A stretch of DNA of 64,000 nt from Marinobacter orientalis. Lineage in GTDB: Bacteria; Pseudomonadota; Gammaproteobacteria; Pseudomonadales; Oleiphilaceae. Of this stretch, positions 26,346 through 35,538 are shown piece after piece. Numbering within the stretch: the first letter of the stretch is position 1; each line of letters starts with the position of its first letter. The notes beneath the pieces are model-generated. The model made no database searches and was not told the DNA's origin. It saw only the letters and a list, made by a program, of their open reading frames with translations. The stretch spans positions 806,001 through 870,000 of the forward strand of contig NZ_SRZX01000001.1 in the NCBI RefSeq assembly GCF_004792665.1, written 5' to 3'. The position numbers and the translations under genes were made by a program.

Positions 26346-28796
26346 TCAGGCCGGGTTGTGGTCGATCAGTGTGCCCTTGTTACGGGCGAACTCGTCAAAC
26401 GGGAAGTCATCGACAGTCAGCATGTCCAGGACGGTGGCCTCATACTGGCGCATGAACTCAGCCTCCTCCCTGGTAAAGATCTCCGCTTCCAGGGCAGCCT
26501 CGAAGCGTTCTTCAGGATGCAGGGCTTCCATCGGCAGCTGTCCTTTGGCGTAGGCTTTGGTGGCCTTGCGATAGAGCTGCTCTGCCTTGTTGTAATCTTT
26601 CAGCAGGCCATTGTAGCGGGCAATCGGATTCTCCACCGTGCCTTCCCCCTGGGTAGTCCAGACCCCCGCCAACAGTTTTTCACGCACCGGGCTGTCGGTG
26701 GAGATGGCGCGCGCCAGCTTGCGGGCCAGATCATCATGGGGTTTGTCCCAGCGACGGCCCAGGGGCATGGTGATGGCGCGCAGAGCGATGGCGACCGGAC
26801 GGTTGGGCAGATTTTGCAGGAATTCGTCCATGGCATTTTCTGCCCGGGACAGCAGTAGGGCCAGGCTGTATTCCATCAGATCCCGTTCGCCATCAACCGG
26901 CTGGGTTTCATGCCAGTTCTTGAGCACCATGGAAGCCAGGTAAAGGTTGGACAATACGTCACCGAGGCGGGCGGATATCAGCTCCCGCATTTTCAGCTCC
27001 GAGCCCAGGGTGGCCATGGCCGCGTCTGCACACAGACCGAAAGCGGCGCTGAAACGGGCGACGCCCTGGGCGTATTTGCGGGCGGCCTGGTCAAACGGTA
27101 CGTCTGCCTTGCCGAGACCCAGTGCCTGGGTAAAGGCACGGGCGGCGTTGCCGAAGATCAGGCCGGCGTGGCTGAAGAAGGCATCATCGAACGCGTCGAT
27201 GTCATCGTTATCCTTGGCCGCCAGTTCCTTGAGTACGTATGGATGACAGCGAATCGCGCCCTGACCGAAGATCATCAGGCTGCGGGTCATGATGTTGGCA
27301 CCTTCCACGGTGATGGACACCGCAGCACCGCTGAAGCCGATGCCCAGGTAATTACGCGGGCCCAGGGTAACGGTTTTACCACCGTGGACGTCCATCGCGT
27401 CGGTGAGGACCGCGCGCTGCATTTCGGTCAGATGGTATTTCAGGATGGCTGAAGGTACGGCCGGCTTCTCACCCTTGTCGATCAGGTTGGCGGTCTGGTT
27501 CACCGCAGACTGGGCGATATAGGTTTGCGCCGCGATACGGGCCAGGGGCTCCTGGACGCCTTCCATGTCGGCAACCGGCGTATTGAACTGGCGACGGACG
27601 CGGGTAAAGCCGCCGGCAGTGCCGGCGGCATAGGCCGCAGCACCGGCCGCGCCGGATGGCAGGGTGATACAACGGCCAACGGAAAGGCATTCAACCAGCA
27701 TACGCCAGCCCTGCCCTGCCATTTCCTGGCCGCCGATGATGTAGTCCAGTGGAATGAATACGTCGGTGCCCTTGATGGGGCCGTTCATGAATGGTGTGCC
27801 AATGGGACAGTGGCGCCGGCCGATTTCCATGCCCTTGGTGTTGCGGGGAATCAGCGCGCAGGTAATGCCGTAGTCCCTGGTGTCGCCCAACAGTCCGTCG
27901 GGGTCGAACATACGGAAGGCCAGGCCTACCACCGTGGCAACCGGTGCCAGGGTAATCCAGCGCTTCTCGAAGTTGAGACGCAGACCCAGCACTTCCTTGC
28001 CTTCGAACTCGCCCTTGCAGACGATGCCGGTGTCCGGCAGGGAAGTGGCATCGGAGCCGGCTCTCGGCCCGGTGAGGCCGAAGCAGGGAATTTCACGGCC
28101 GTCCGCCAGGCGCGGCAGGTAATGGTTCTTCTGTTCGTCGGTGCCGTATTTGACCAACAGCTCACCGGGGCCGAGTGAGTTTGGCACACCGACAGTGACC
28201 ATCAGCATTTCATTGCCAGCCAGCTTCTGCAATACCGCGGTCTGGGCTTTGGCGGAGAAATGCAGGCCGCCGTATTCCTCCGGAATGATCATGCCGAAAA
28301 ACCCTTCCTTCTTGAGGAAGTCCCACAGCTCTTGCGGCAGGTCGGCGCGCTCAACCGCCAGGTCCCAGGAGTTGCACATGGAAATTGCCTGGGTGCACTG
28401 GTTGTCCACAAACGCCTGTTCCTTCTCGGACAGGCCGGTGTTGCGGTTGATCAACAGGCTGTGCCAGTCAGGCCGCCCGGTGAACAACTCACCGTCCCAG
28501 CTGACCGTACCTGCCTCCAGAGCGACTTTCTCGGTATCGGAAACCTTGGGAGCCACCTTCTTGAACATGGCGAACACCCTCGGCGTCAGCCAGCTCTGGC
28601 GGAATCCGGGCAAGCCGGCCGCGGCTGTAAGGGCAGCACCGATAAACAGGATCAGTGCCAGCAGGCCTGATGCGAAAAACAGCGAAAGCAGGCCTGTCAC
28701 TACCATGACCCCGATCGCGGGTTTGGCTCCGGATTCCTTGCGCATCACAACAAGAAGCCCGGCAACAGCAACAAGAAACAGTATGAAAGTCATCAT
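26346..28796 (-). CDS. fadE: Acyl-CoA dehydrogenase FadE
   Basis: FadE performs the first oxidation of fatty-acid beta-oxidation, acyl-CoA to trans-2-enoyl-CoA, passing electrons to the respiratory chain. At 816 residues it matches E. coli FadE (814), far longer than the ~380-residue soluble acyl-CoA dehydrogenases. Two hydrophobic segments at about 1-20 and 28-62 suggest membrane attachment. The acyl-CoA dehydrogenase core (IIPEEYGGLHFS, FGLTGPRAGSDA, ITVEGANIMTRSLMIFGQGAI) is followed by the long C-terminal domain specific to FadE. A 100-base gap separates it from rapA upstream; I see no clear FadR or PsrA site there. Confidence 0.93.
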   Translation of the reverse strand: MMTFILFLVAVAGLLVVMRKESGAKPAIGVMVVTGLLSLFFASGLLALILFIGAALTAAAGLPGFRQSWLTPRVFAMFKKVAPKVSDTEKVALEAGTVSWDGELFTGRPDWHSLLINRNTGLSEKEQAFVDNQCTQAISMCNSWDLAVERADLPQELWDFLKKEGFFGMIIPEEYGGLHFSAKAQTAVLQKLAGNEMLMVTVGVPNSLGPGELLVKYGTDEQKNHYLPRLADGREIPCFGLTGPRAGSDATSLPDTGIVCKGEFEGKEVLGLRLNFEKRWITLAPVATVVGLAFRMFDPDGLLGDTRDYGITCALIPRNTKGMEIGRRHCPIGTPFMNGPIKGTDVFIPLDYIIGGQEMAGQGWRMLVECLSVGRCITLPSGAAGAAAYAAGTAGGFTRVRRQFNTPVADMEGVQEPLARIAAQTYIAQSAVNQTANLIDKGEKPAVPSAILKYHLTEMQRAVLTDAMDVHGGKTVTLGPRNYLGIGFSGAAVSITVEGANIMTRSLMIFGQGAIRCHPYVLKELAAKDNDDIDAFDDAFFSHAGLIFGNAARAFTQALGLGKADVPFDQAARKYAQGVARFSAAFGLCADAAMATLGSELKMRELISARLGDVLSNLYLASMVLKNWHETQPVDGERDLMEYSLALLLSRAENAMDEFLQNLPNRPVAIALRAITMPLGRRWDKPHDDLARKLARAISTDSPVREKLLAGVWTTQGEGTVENPIARYNGLLKDYNKAEQLYRKATKAYAKGQLPMEALHPEERFEAALEAEIFTREEAEFMRQYEATVLDMLTVDDFPFDEFARNKGTLIDHNPA

Positions 28797-28896
28797 GGAT
28801 ACTCTCTGTCGTCCGTGGTTTTGAATGTCAAAAGATGATTCTGGCTACGTTTAACCTACCTGATCGGATGAACTCTGGCCAGCAACCGGTTCATCA

Positions 28897-31761
28897 TCAG
28901 GCAGTTACAATCACACGAATACCCTCCAGCGACAGGCTGGCCTGACTCAATGCCGTTTCCGCCGCCGCCAGCTGTTCCCTGAAGAAGTCGATTTCGTCGT
29001 CACGGATGGCAGGGTTCACCTTTTTCATCGACTCCAGGCGGCGGATTTCCGGGCCAAACACCTCTCTTACCCGGGCCAGCGCAGAGCTTCTCAGCGGTTC
29101 CAGATGCGGTTCAGCAAGGTTCTCCACATGATCCACCATGGTTTCAACCTGCGGCCGAATCTGGGGCACAATGGCCTGGGCGGTGCGCCGGCGAATGTTG
29201 GAGCACAAGTCGTTGAGCCGGTCGTGGGGCAGTGTTGCCGACAGGTTCCGGCCGTTCACATCCACCAGCAACCGTAACGGCGACACCGGCAGGTAGCGGG
29301 ACAACTGCAATGACTCCGGAGCGGGACAATGCACGGTGAACAGCGCTTCAAGCAGGAGAGTGCCGGCGGGCAGGGCCTTGACCGTCATACTGGCCAGAGC
29401 CGCCTTGCCCAGTCCGGAACTGGTGACCGATTCCATTACGCCGGTAACCAGCGGGTGCTCCCAGCTCATGAATGCCATGTCTTCGCGCTCAAGGGCCTGC
29501 TGGCGGCTCCAGGTGACGGTCAGCCCATCTTCCGGCAGCTCGGCCACGTGCCCGGCCTGGTACTGCTCGCCCGGGCGCAGTACATCCGCATGTTCGGAGT
29601 GATCTTCGACGTCAACGCCTAGGATATCGCAGGCATCCATCATGTAGTCCCGCACCTGGGCCGATTCTTCCTCCGCCTCGATCTGGGCGATTAACGCATC
29701 CGCCACATCCGGCCGGCAGGAATTGAGCTCAATGAGAGCATCGCGGCCGTTGCGCAGCAGAATGCGCAGGCGTTCAGCTTCGCTTTGCGAGGCCTCCAGC
29801 AGCGCTGACAACTGGCCGGTCTGACCATCAATGGCGGCCTGCCACTGCCCGGCAACATGATCATGAACAGCAACCCCTACGGCGCAGCTTTCACTGAACG
29901 CGTTCAGGCCTTCGTCAAACCAGCGGTACTGGACTTCCTGGGCCGTTTCCTGCAGGTAGGGTATGTGTATATCGATGGTCTCGGTCTGACCGATACGATC
30001 GAGCCGGCCAATCCGCTGTTCCAGCAGATCCGGGTTAGCGGGCAGATCGAACAGGATCAGATGATGGGCAAACTGGAAATTGCGGCCTTCGCTGCCGATC
30101 TCCGAGCAGATCAGCGCCTGGGCACCCTGCTCGGTGTCGGAGAAGTAGGCTGCGGCCCGGTCCCGCTCGATCAGGCTCAGGTGCTCATGGAAGGCGGCAC
30201 TGCGAATACCGGCACGCAGTTGCAGATAGTGTTCCAGCGCCATGGCGGTCGAGGCATGGGCACAGATGACCACCACCTTGGCCGGCTTCAGGGCGGTCAG
30301 GGTTTTCTCCAGCCAGGCTACTCGGGGATCTTCCGCCAGCCATTGCTCTTCGTCCACCGCAGTTTCCGGGGTCAGGCCGGCAATGCCATGGTCAATGTCA
30401 CCGGTCCTGTAAATCTCAGGGCAGGGCAATGCCGCCGGCAGTGGATGGCGTTCAGGAAAACCCCTGATCGCCGCGCGGGTGTTACGGAAAAGCACGCGGC
30501 CGGTGCCGTGGCGGTCCAGCAGCGCATCAATCACCGCCCGCTCAGGCTCCCGCGTAGACATCAATGCGTCCAGTTCATCACCCAGCCAGCCTTTGAGAGC
30601 CTCCCGGTCCTCGCCGGAGAGTGCCGCAACGCCCTGGTCACGGATGCGGGATACCACCTGGTTGATAACTTCATACTGCTGTTCTTCTTCCCTGAAGGCT
30701 TCCAGATCATGGAAGCGAGCCGGGTCCAGTAATCGCAGGCGGGCAAAGTGACTGGCCACGCCCACCTGCTCGGGCGTTGCCGTCAACAGCAGCAAACCGT
30801 TACTGGATGCCGCAAGCTGCTCAACCAGCCGGTATTCCGGGCTGACCGCCTCCGGGCTCCAGGCCAGATGATGGGCTTCATCCACCACCATCAGGTCCCA
30901 TCCCGCTGCGATGGCGTCGGCCTGGGCCTGTTCGCTGGACATCAGGAAATCCAGGCTGCACAGTGCCAGCTGCTCGCTTGCAAAAGGATTTTCATCGGCG
31001 TCGGCCAGGTCATCTTCCTCGTCCGGCAGCTCGGCAAAATCCTCCATGGCTTCATAGCGTCCGCGATCAATGATCGAGAACCGCAGGTTGAAGCGCCGCA
31101 ACATTTCCACCAACCACTGGTGGATCAGTGAATCGGGCACCACGATCAGCACCCGGCGGGCACGGCTGGTGTGCAGCTGGTAGTGGAGAATCAGACCGGC
31201 CTCGATGGTCTTGCCGAGCCCCACCTCGTCCGCCAACAGGACCCTGGGCGCATATCGTGTCGCCACTTCATGGGCGATATAGACCTGGTGGGGGAGATGC
31301 TGGGTGCGCGCACCGATCAGGCCCTGGGCAGACGATGCCCGCAACCGGTCCTGATGCCGGGCGGTTGCCATCCGCAGGCGAAATGCCCCGTTACGGTCAA
31401 ACTGGCCGGCAAACAGACGCTGATGGGGCGCCGAGAAATCCACCGAACTGCTGAGCTTGACCTCGGAAATCCGGGTCAGGTTTTCACTGCCGTCATCGGC
31501 GTGATACATCAGCACGCCGCCGATGTCTTCAACCGCGCGGACGGTGTAACGCTCGCCGTCAAATGTCTCGATATCCTCGCCAATCTGGTAGATGATTCTC
31601 GATAGCGGGGCATTGTCGATGGCGTAGGTACGCTCCTCATCCGCCGCGGGAAAGCCCAGTGTCACCCGGCGACCGGAAATATCCGTGACTATGCCGAGGC
31701 CCAGCGCGGTATCACTGTGACTGACCCAGCGCTGGCCGATTACAAATTCCGATGTATCCAA
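28897..31761 (-). CDS. rapA: RNA polymerase-associated protein RapA
   Basis: RapA is a Swi2/Snf2 ATPase that binds RNA polymerase and helps recycle it after transcription. The 954-residue protein has the N-terminal Tudor-like domains (about 1-110), then motif I DEVGLGKT (178-185), the DEAHH box near 286, and the helicase C domain with SEIGSEGRNFQFAHHLILFD and QRIGRLDRIGQ. The C-terminal RapA-specific region completes it. Size and motifs match E. coli RapA (968). It lies 16 bases downstream of cysZ on the same strand. Confidence 0.95.
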   Translation of the reverse strand: MDTSEFVIGQRWVSHSDTALGLGIVTDISGRRVTLGFPAADEERTYAIDNAPLSRIIYQIGEDIETFDGERYTVRAVEDIGGVLMYHADDGSENLTRISEVKLSSSVDFSAPHQRLFAGQFDRNGAFRLRMATARHQDRLRASSAQGLIGARTQHLPHQVYIAHEVATRYAPRVLLADEVGLGKTIEAGLILHYQLHTSRARRVLIVVPDSLIHQWLVEMLRRFNLRFSIIDRGRYEAMEDFAELPDEEDDLADADENPFASEQLALCSLDFLMSSEQAQADAIAAGWDLMVVDEAHHLAWSPEAVSPEYRLVEQLAASSNGLLLLTATPEQVGVASHFARLRLLDPARFHDLEAFREEEQQYEVINQVVSRIRDQGVAALSGEDREALKGWLGDELDALMSTREPERAVIDALLDRHGTGRVLFRNTRAAIRGFPERHPLPAALPCPEIYRTGDIDHGIAGLTPETAVDEEQWLAEDPRVAWLEKTLTALKPAKVVVICAHASTAMALEHYLQLRAGIRSAAFHEHLSLIERDRAAAYFSDTEQGAQALICSEIGSEGRNFQFAHHLILFDLPANPDLLEQRIGRLDRIGQTETIDIHIPYLQETAQEVQYRWFDEGLNAFSESCAVGVAVHDHVAGQWQAAIDGQTGQLSALLEASQSEAERLRILLRNGRDALIELNSCRPDVADALIAQIEAEEESAQVRDYMMDACDILGVDVEDHSEHADVLRPGEQYQAGHVAELPEDGLTVTWSRQQALEREDMAFMSWEHPLVTGVMESVTSSGLGKAALASMTVKALPAGTLLLEALFTVHCPAPESLQLSRYLPVSPLRLLVDVNGRNLSATLPHDRLNDLCSNIRRRTAQAIVPQIRPQVETMVDHVENLAEPHLEPLRSSALARVREVFGPEIRRLESMKKVNPAIRDDEIDFFREQLAAAETALSQASLSLEGIRVIVTA

Positions 31762-31777
31762 GAAACCTCCGACGGAT

Positions 31778-32551
31778 TCAGCTGACTTTAGCGGTTTGTA
31801 CGTCTTTATTCGACGGCCCGTTTTCTCGCACCCAGTAGGCAGTTGCCCCGCAAACTGCCGCAGGCACCACCACCAGGTTCAATACCGGCACCATGGCTGC
31901 CAGCGCCACGGGCAGCCCGAACCCCAGCGCCGACAGGCGGGTGTCTCCCAGCAGGCGGCGCAGAGCGGGAAAACTGACCCGGTGGTTGTCCGCCGGGTAG
32001 TCCACGTATTGCAGCGCCATCATCCAGCAATTGAAGACAAACCACAGAACCGCCGCCACCAGATTCACCACCGGGATAATGCCGAGGATAAACAGACCGA
32101 TGGCCCGGGGCAGGTAATAGATGATTTTCTGGACTTCACGCCAGAGCGCGCGGGGAATGTCGCGGATAATCAGGCTCCAGCTATCGTCGGTATTGACCTC
32201 CTGGCCTGTCAGGTGCTTTTCGGTCAGTTCCGCCAGATAACCGTAGAAGGGAGAGCCGATCAGATTGGCCACAATCACAAAACCATAGGCCAGCATTAAC
32301 AGAATCACGGCCCCGTAGAGAATCCAGAACAGCCAGTCGAGACTTTGCAACCAGGCCCATTCCGGCAACCAGCCCATGGCCGCTGCGATCATCCCAGCGA
32401 AGAGTTCGGCCAGAAAGTAAAACAGCAGGCCAAATAACAAAATATTAATAACAAGGGGAATAACAACAAACAGTCTCAACCCTGGCTGCCTTATCAGCCG
32501 GAATCCTTCTCCAAGGTAACCCAGGCCGCGGAAAAAATTACCTTTAAGCAT
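31778..32551 (-). CDS. cysZ: Sulfate transporter CysZ
   Basis: CysZ brings sulfate into the cell for cysteine synthesis. From the ATG used here the protein has 257 residues and the family opening GNFFRGLGYLGEGFRLIRQPGLR. It has about four membrane helices and the conserved stretch NLIGSPFYGYLAE. The EI24/CysZ family pattern continues with FNCWMMALQYVDYPADNH. An in-frame ATG 42 bases upstream would add residues not seen in CysZ. No other sulfur gene is nearby; rapA follows closely and may share the transcript. Confidence 0.9.
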   Translation of the reverse strand: MLKGNFFRGLGYLGEGFRLIRQPGLRLFVVIPLVINILLFGLLFYFLAELFAGMIAAAMGWLPEWAWLQSLDWLFWILYGAVILLMLAYGFVIVANLIGSPFYGYLAELTEKHLTGQEVNTDDSWSLIIRDIPRALWREVQKIIYYLPRAIGLFILGIIPVVNLVAAVLWFVFNCWMMALQYVDYPADNHRVSFPALRRLLGDTRLSALGFGLPVALAAMVPVLNLVVVPAAVCGATAYWVRENGPSNKDVQTAKVS

Positions 32552-32635
32552 ACCTCGCAGCACCTCAGCTTCAATGACAGTGACGGGCCGCAAAGCATAT
32601 CATGTTGCAAACTCCACCACAGCCCGACGGTGTAC

Positions 32636-33049
32636 ATGGCATTTCTGACAAAACGCATCCGCCTGCTGCTTGATTATCAGCCATTCTGGCAGGCAATGCT
32701 GGTAATTTCCGCCGCAGTCATCCTGTATCTGGCAACCACCAGCGAACCCTATCCGGTTCCTTCATCCGATAACGACAAACTGAATCACGTGCTGGCGTTT
32801 CTACAGCTTGCGATAGTGACACGACTGGCCTGGCCCGGGCTCGGCCGGCTCTGGATTGCCGCCGGTCTGCTCGCCTTTGGCGTAACGATCGAAATCGTCC
32901 AGGCCCAACTGCCCTATCGCACTTTCGCCGTTGCCGACATTGTGGCCGATGCCGCGGGTATCGCTATCGGGCTTCTGCCATGTCCGGATTTTATCAGGCG
33001 GCGAAAAATGGCCACCGGAACAGGGACCGACTCCGACCGGCCCCGTTAA
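32636..33049 (+). CDS. VanZ-like membrane protein
   Basis: A 137-residue protein with three or four hydrophobic helices and the VanZ-family features DKLNHVLAFLQLA and the GVTIEIVQAQLPYRTFAVADIVADAAG segment, with its Asp/Glu pattern. VanZ-like proteins are common in proteobacteria; their role is unsettled, apart from teicoplanin resistance for the enterococcal founder. The ATG is used; a GTG six bases earlier is the alternative, and neither has a strong ribosome site. It is divergent from cysZ, and downstream begins the small-RNA region. Confidence 0.75.
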   Translation: MAFLTKRIRLLLDYQPFWQAMLVISAAVILYLATTSEPYPVPSSDNDKLNHVLAFLQLAIVTRLAWPGLGRLWIAAGLLAFGVTIEIVQAQLPYRTFAVADIVADAAGIAIGLLPCPDFIRRRKMATGTGTDSDRPR

Positions 33050-33103
33050 GACGCCTGAAAGCGGGACGTCGAGTACTGGATTTGCGACATACGCCTGAAT
33101 CCT

Positions 33104-33121
33104 TGTGAGACATCTCTTACA
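33104..33121 (+). promoter_or_regulatory. GacA/UvrY-type upstream activating site
   Basis: TGTGAG-N6-CTTACA differs by one base from the GacA box TGTAAG-N6-CTTACA known upstream of rsmY, rsmZ and csrB. It lies about 185 bases before the predicted start of the GGA-rich RNA, a distance seen for rsm genes in pseudomonads. Confidence 0.7.
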
Positions 33122-33277
33122 GACACGTAGGATCTTGCTGCGGTGTCGCGTGCGTTTACCCGACAAAACCGTTGCCGGAAATCTCAATCAACTGATCTGC
33201 AAGGATTTACAAAATCACAGCAGCGACCTCGCTCTTTCAGGCGCTCACAATTCACACGTTTGTAACATTTCAGTTGT

Positions 33278-33283
33278 TATAGT
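33278..33283 (+). promoter_or_regulatory. -10 element of the CsrB-like RNA
   Basis: TATAGT matches the -10 consensus at five of six positions. No good -35 lies 16-18 bases upstream, as expected for a promoter that depends on an activator. Transcription would begin near 33290. Confidence 0.5.
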
Positions 33284-33289
33284 GGTCAC

Positions 33290-33523
33290 ATCAAGGAGGA
33301 AAGGGAAAAGGACGACGCACTGGACGCACCCCGGCAATCAGGATGCAGGGAGAGGCAAGGACACAGGGACGCCTCGCTTAAAGGATAATTAATCGGATCG
33401 CTGGCTCGGATGCTGGCACCAGGGACCGGAAAGGGAAAACGGCAGCGGGATGGTTGCCAACAGCACAGGGACGCGACAATTGTTCCGAAAGAGGGTGACC
33501 GCAAGGTTATCCTCTTTTTTTTT
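33290..33523 (+). ncRNA. csrB: CsrB/RsmZ-type CsrA-sequestering small RNA
   Basis: The predicted RNA of about 234 bases contains 17 GGA trinucleotides, several in the typical contexts CAGGATG, CAGGGAG, CAAGGAC, CAGGGACG and CAGGGACC. Chance would give about four. It ends in a strong intrinsic terminator and has a -10 element and a GacA-type box upstream. CsrB-family RNAs bind many CsrA (RsmA) dimers and so release CsrA-repressed mRNAs. No open reading frame with coding character covers it. The 5' end is inferred from the promoter; the 3' end from the terminator. The symbol csrB is by type; rsmZ or rsmY would be equally fair. Confidence 0.88.
33490..33523 (+). terminator. Rho-independent terminator of the CsrB-like RNA
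   Basis: An 11-bp stem (33490-33500 with 33505-33515, two G-U pairs) closes a GCAA tetraloop and runs into nine Ts. The stop codon of the convergent methyltransferase gene is four bases further on. Confidence 0.92.
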
Positions 33524-33526
33524 GGT

Positions 33527-34195
33527 TTATTTATCTGGCTGCCCCTCCCCCGCGCTGTAGATTCGTACTCGGTTGAACTCTTCGAACTCGTGCAGGTCCG
33601 GCCAGGTGCGTGCCTGGATTACCACCTGTTCCCGGTAATGGGCATCTCCCAGGTCTCTCATTCGTGAATCAGCCAGCAGTACCCGTGGCGCAGCCCGCCT
33701 GAAAACTGACAGCAGGGGGTGGTTTTCCGGGTCGTACAACACATCCGCTGCCGTCACCACACCTATGCAATCTGGCCGCGCGCTCCAGTCATCACACAGC
33801 GACACCTTCACGCCATTGAGCCGGGCATTGGCTGCGGCAGCATCCAGTGCCGCAGGGTCGGTGTCACAGGCTATGGCCTCCTGCGCCCCGGCCATAGCGG
33901 CCGCAATTGCAACAATGCCCGACCCCGACCCAAAATCCAGCACCGTCTCGCCCCTCACCACGTGGGGATTGGCGAGAATATAGCCAGCGAGCACCTGGCC
34001 GCTGGCCCAGCAAAACGACCAATAGGCAGGATCAGCCACCACGGCCTGGGCTTCGTCATGGCTGATCGGCCCTTCAAGAACAGCAGGGTCGAACAGGTAG
34101 AGGGAAATGTCAGGGCAGCCAGCCGGCGCAGTGGCCGCTACGCGCCCACGGCTCAGGGTCTTGGCGAGGTGCTGGTTGAGAATGTCGGGGGTCAC
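33527..34195 (-). CDS. SAM-dependent methyltransferase, protein-lysine type (ETFB-methyltransferase-like)
   Basis: The 222-residue protein has a class I methyltransferase core with motif I VLDFGSGSGIVAIAAA, the acidic IACDTDPAALDAA, and a preceding YWSFCWASGQVLAGYIL segment. That last segment is typical of the PrmA/METTL20 group, which methylates lysines of ribosomal protein L11 or of electron-transfer flavoprotein beta. I start at a GTG because GGAG lies seven bases upstream and the residues after it (TPDILNQHLAKTLSRGRV) look conserved; the longer frame overlaps the neighbouring promoter. The target protein is not known. The gene is divergent from mnmH and converges on the small RNA. Confidence 0.78.
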   Translation of the reverse strand: MTPDILNQHLAKTLSRGRVAATAPAGCPDISLYLFDPAVLEGPISHDEAQAVVADPAYWSFCWASGQVLAGYILANPHVVRGETVLDFGSGSGIVAIAAAMAGAQEAIACDTDPAALDAAAANARLNGVKVSLCDDWSARPDCIGVVTAADVLYDPENHPLLSVFRRAAPRVLLADSRMRDLGDAHYREQVVIQARTWPDLHEFEEFNRVRIYSAGEGQPDK

Positions 34196-34285
34196 AGGGT
34201 TACTCCGGGGCAAGAGGCTCGCAAGCAAAAAACCTACACGTCCGTTATACTGCGGCCTCATTTCCAGCACAAACTGAAATCTGCC

Positions 34286-35377
34286 ATGCCCGCCAGACCC
34301 GACACCAGTGACTATCTATACCTGTTCCTGAACGACGTTCCGCTGATGGATGTACGGGCGCCGGTGGAGTTCGAACGGGGCAGCTTCCCGGGTGCCATCA
34401 ATGCACCCCTGATGAATGACGAGGAGCGCCACCGGGTTGGTATCTGCTACAAGGAAAAGGGCCAGCACCAGGCTATCGAACTCGGCCACCAGCTGGTATC
34501 GGGCGATCTCAAGCAACAACGCATCGAGGTCTGGAAGCGCTTCGCGGTGATGAAGCCGGAAGGTTACCTGTTCTGCTTCCGCGGCGGCCTGCGCTCACAG
34601 CTGACCCAACAGTGGATGCGCGAGGCCGGCATCGACTACCCTCTGGTCACAGGTGGCTACAAGGCGATGCGGCGCTTCCTCATCGACAGCCTGGAAGACC
34701 TGATTGAATCCTCGGAATTTGTCATTCTCAGTGGCCGTACCGGCACCGGCAAAACCCGCGTGCTGAACCAGCTACCGAATCCGGTTGACCTGGAAGGCCT
34801 GGCCAACCACCGGGGCTCCAGCTTCGGCCGCCAGGTGACACCGCAACCCTCACAGATCGATTTTGAGAACCGTTTGGCGGTTACCATGCTCAAGGCCCGT
34901 CACCGCACAGGCGGGCCGATTTACCTGGAGGATGAAAGCCGGCTGGTGGGGCGGTGTGCCCTGCCGGAAAGCCTGCGGGAACGAATGGCGGCGGCCCCCC
35001 TGATGGTGCTTGATCAGCCCGTCGAAGAACGCATAAAAATCATTCGCGAGGACTATGTCGACCAGATGGCGGCCGACTACACCGAACGTGATGGTGCGGA
35101 AGCCGGCTGGCTTAATTTCCGTGACTACCTGCTCAGCGCTCTGGACCGGATTCGCAAACGCCTGGGCGGTGAACGCCACAGCCGGCTGCGGCAACTGATG
35201 GAGAATGCCCTCGCGATACAGCACCAGACGGGGGATGTCAGTGCGCATCACGAATGGATACTCGCGCTGCTGGAAAACTACTATGACCCGATGTATGACT
35301 ATCAGCTGAACCAGAAACAGGGCCGGGTTGTTGTGCAAGGTGGGCCAGCCACCATTATCGAGTGGGCCAAACGCTAA
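34286..35377 (+). CDS. mnmH: tRNA 2-selenouridine synthase
   Basis: MnmH (SelU, YbbB) replaces sulfur by selenium at the wobble 2-thiouridine of tRNAs for Glu, Gln and Lys, through a geranylated intermediate, using selenophosphate. The 363-residue protein has an N-terminal rhodanese domain with the active Cys in YLFCFRGGLRSQ (residue 97) and a P-loop domain with SGRTGTGKT near 152. Both parts are characteristic of the family and the length agrees with E. coli (364). Its function requires selenophosphate synthetase, which must lie outside this window. Start: the ATG with the conserved opening; the upstream open frame is antisense to the methyltransferase. Confidence 0.93.
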   Translation: MPARPDTSDYLYLFLNDVPLMDVRAPVEFERGSFPGAINAPLMNDEERHRVGICYKEKGQHQAIELGHQLVSGDLKQQRIEVWKRFAVMKPEGYLFCFRGGLRSQLTQQWMREAGIDYPLVTGGYKAMRRFLIDSLEDLIESSEFVILSGRTGTGKTRVLNQLPNPVDLEGLANHRGSSFGRQVTPQPSQIDFENRLAVTMLKARHRTGGPIYLEDESRLVGRCALPESLRERMAAAPLMVLDQPVEERIKIIREDYVDQMAADYTERDGAEAGWLNFRDYLLSALDRIRKRLGGERHSRLRQLMENALAIQHQTGDVSAHHEWILALLENYYDPMYDYQLNQKQGRVVVQGGPATIIEWAKR

Positions 35378-35538
35378 TTGCCTGCGTACACGGTTTCCAG
35401 GCAGATGCAAACTCAGGTTGCACATTTGCCAGAAACCTCTGCTATAAGAAAAACGGAGGCTGGTCTCGCATTCACGACCCGTGTTCCCTTTCAGCTTCCG
35501 GGAAACCAGTCATCAATACCAAAAAAAGGAGCAACTGA

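Noticed and set aside
28867..28895. FadR/PsrA operator or rapA terminator at the GATGAAC/GTTCATC dyad
   Set aside because: The half sites do not match either consensus, the 15-base loop is long and no T tract follows.
33410..33667. 85-codon open frame on the plus strand over the small-RNA end
   Set aside because: It crosses the strong terminator of the CsrB-like RNA and runs into the 3' end of the methyltransferase gene; there is no ribosome site and no recognisable protein.
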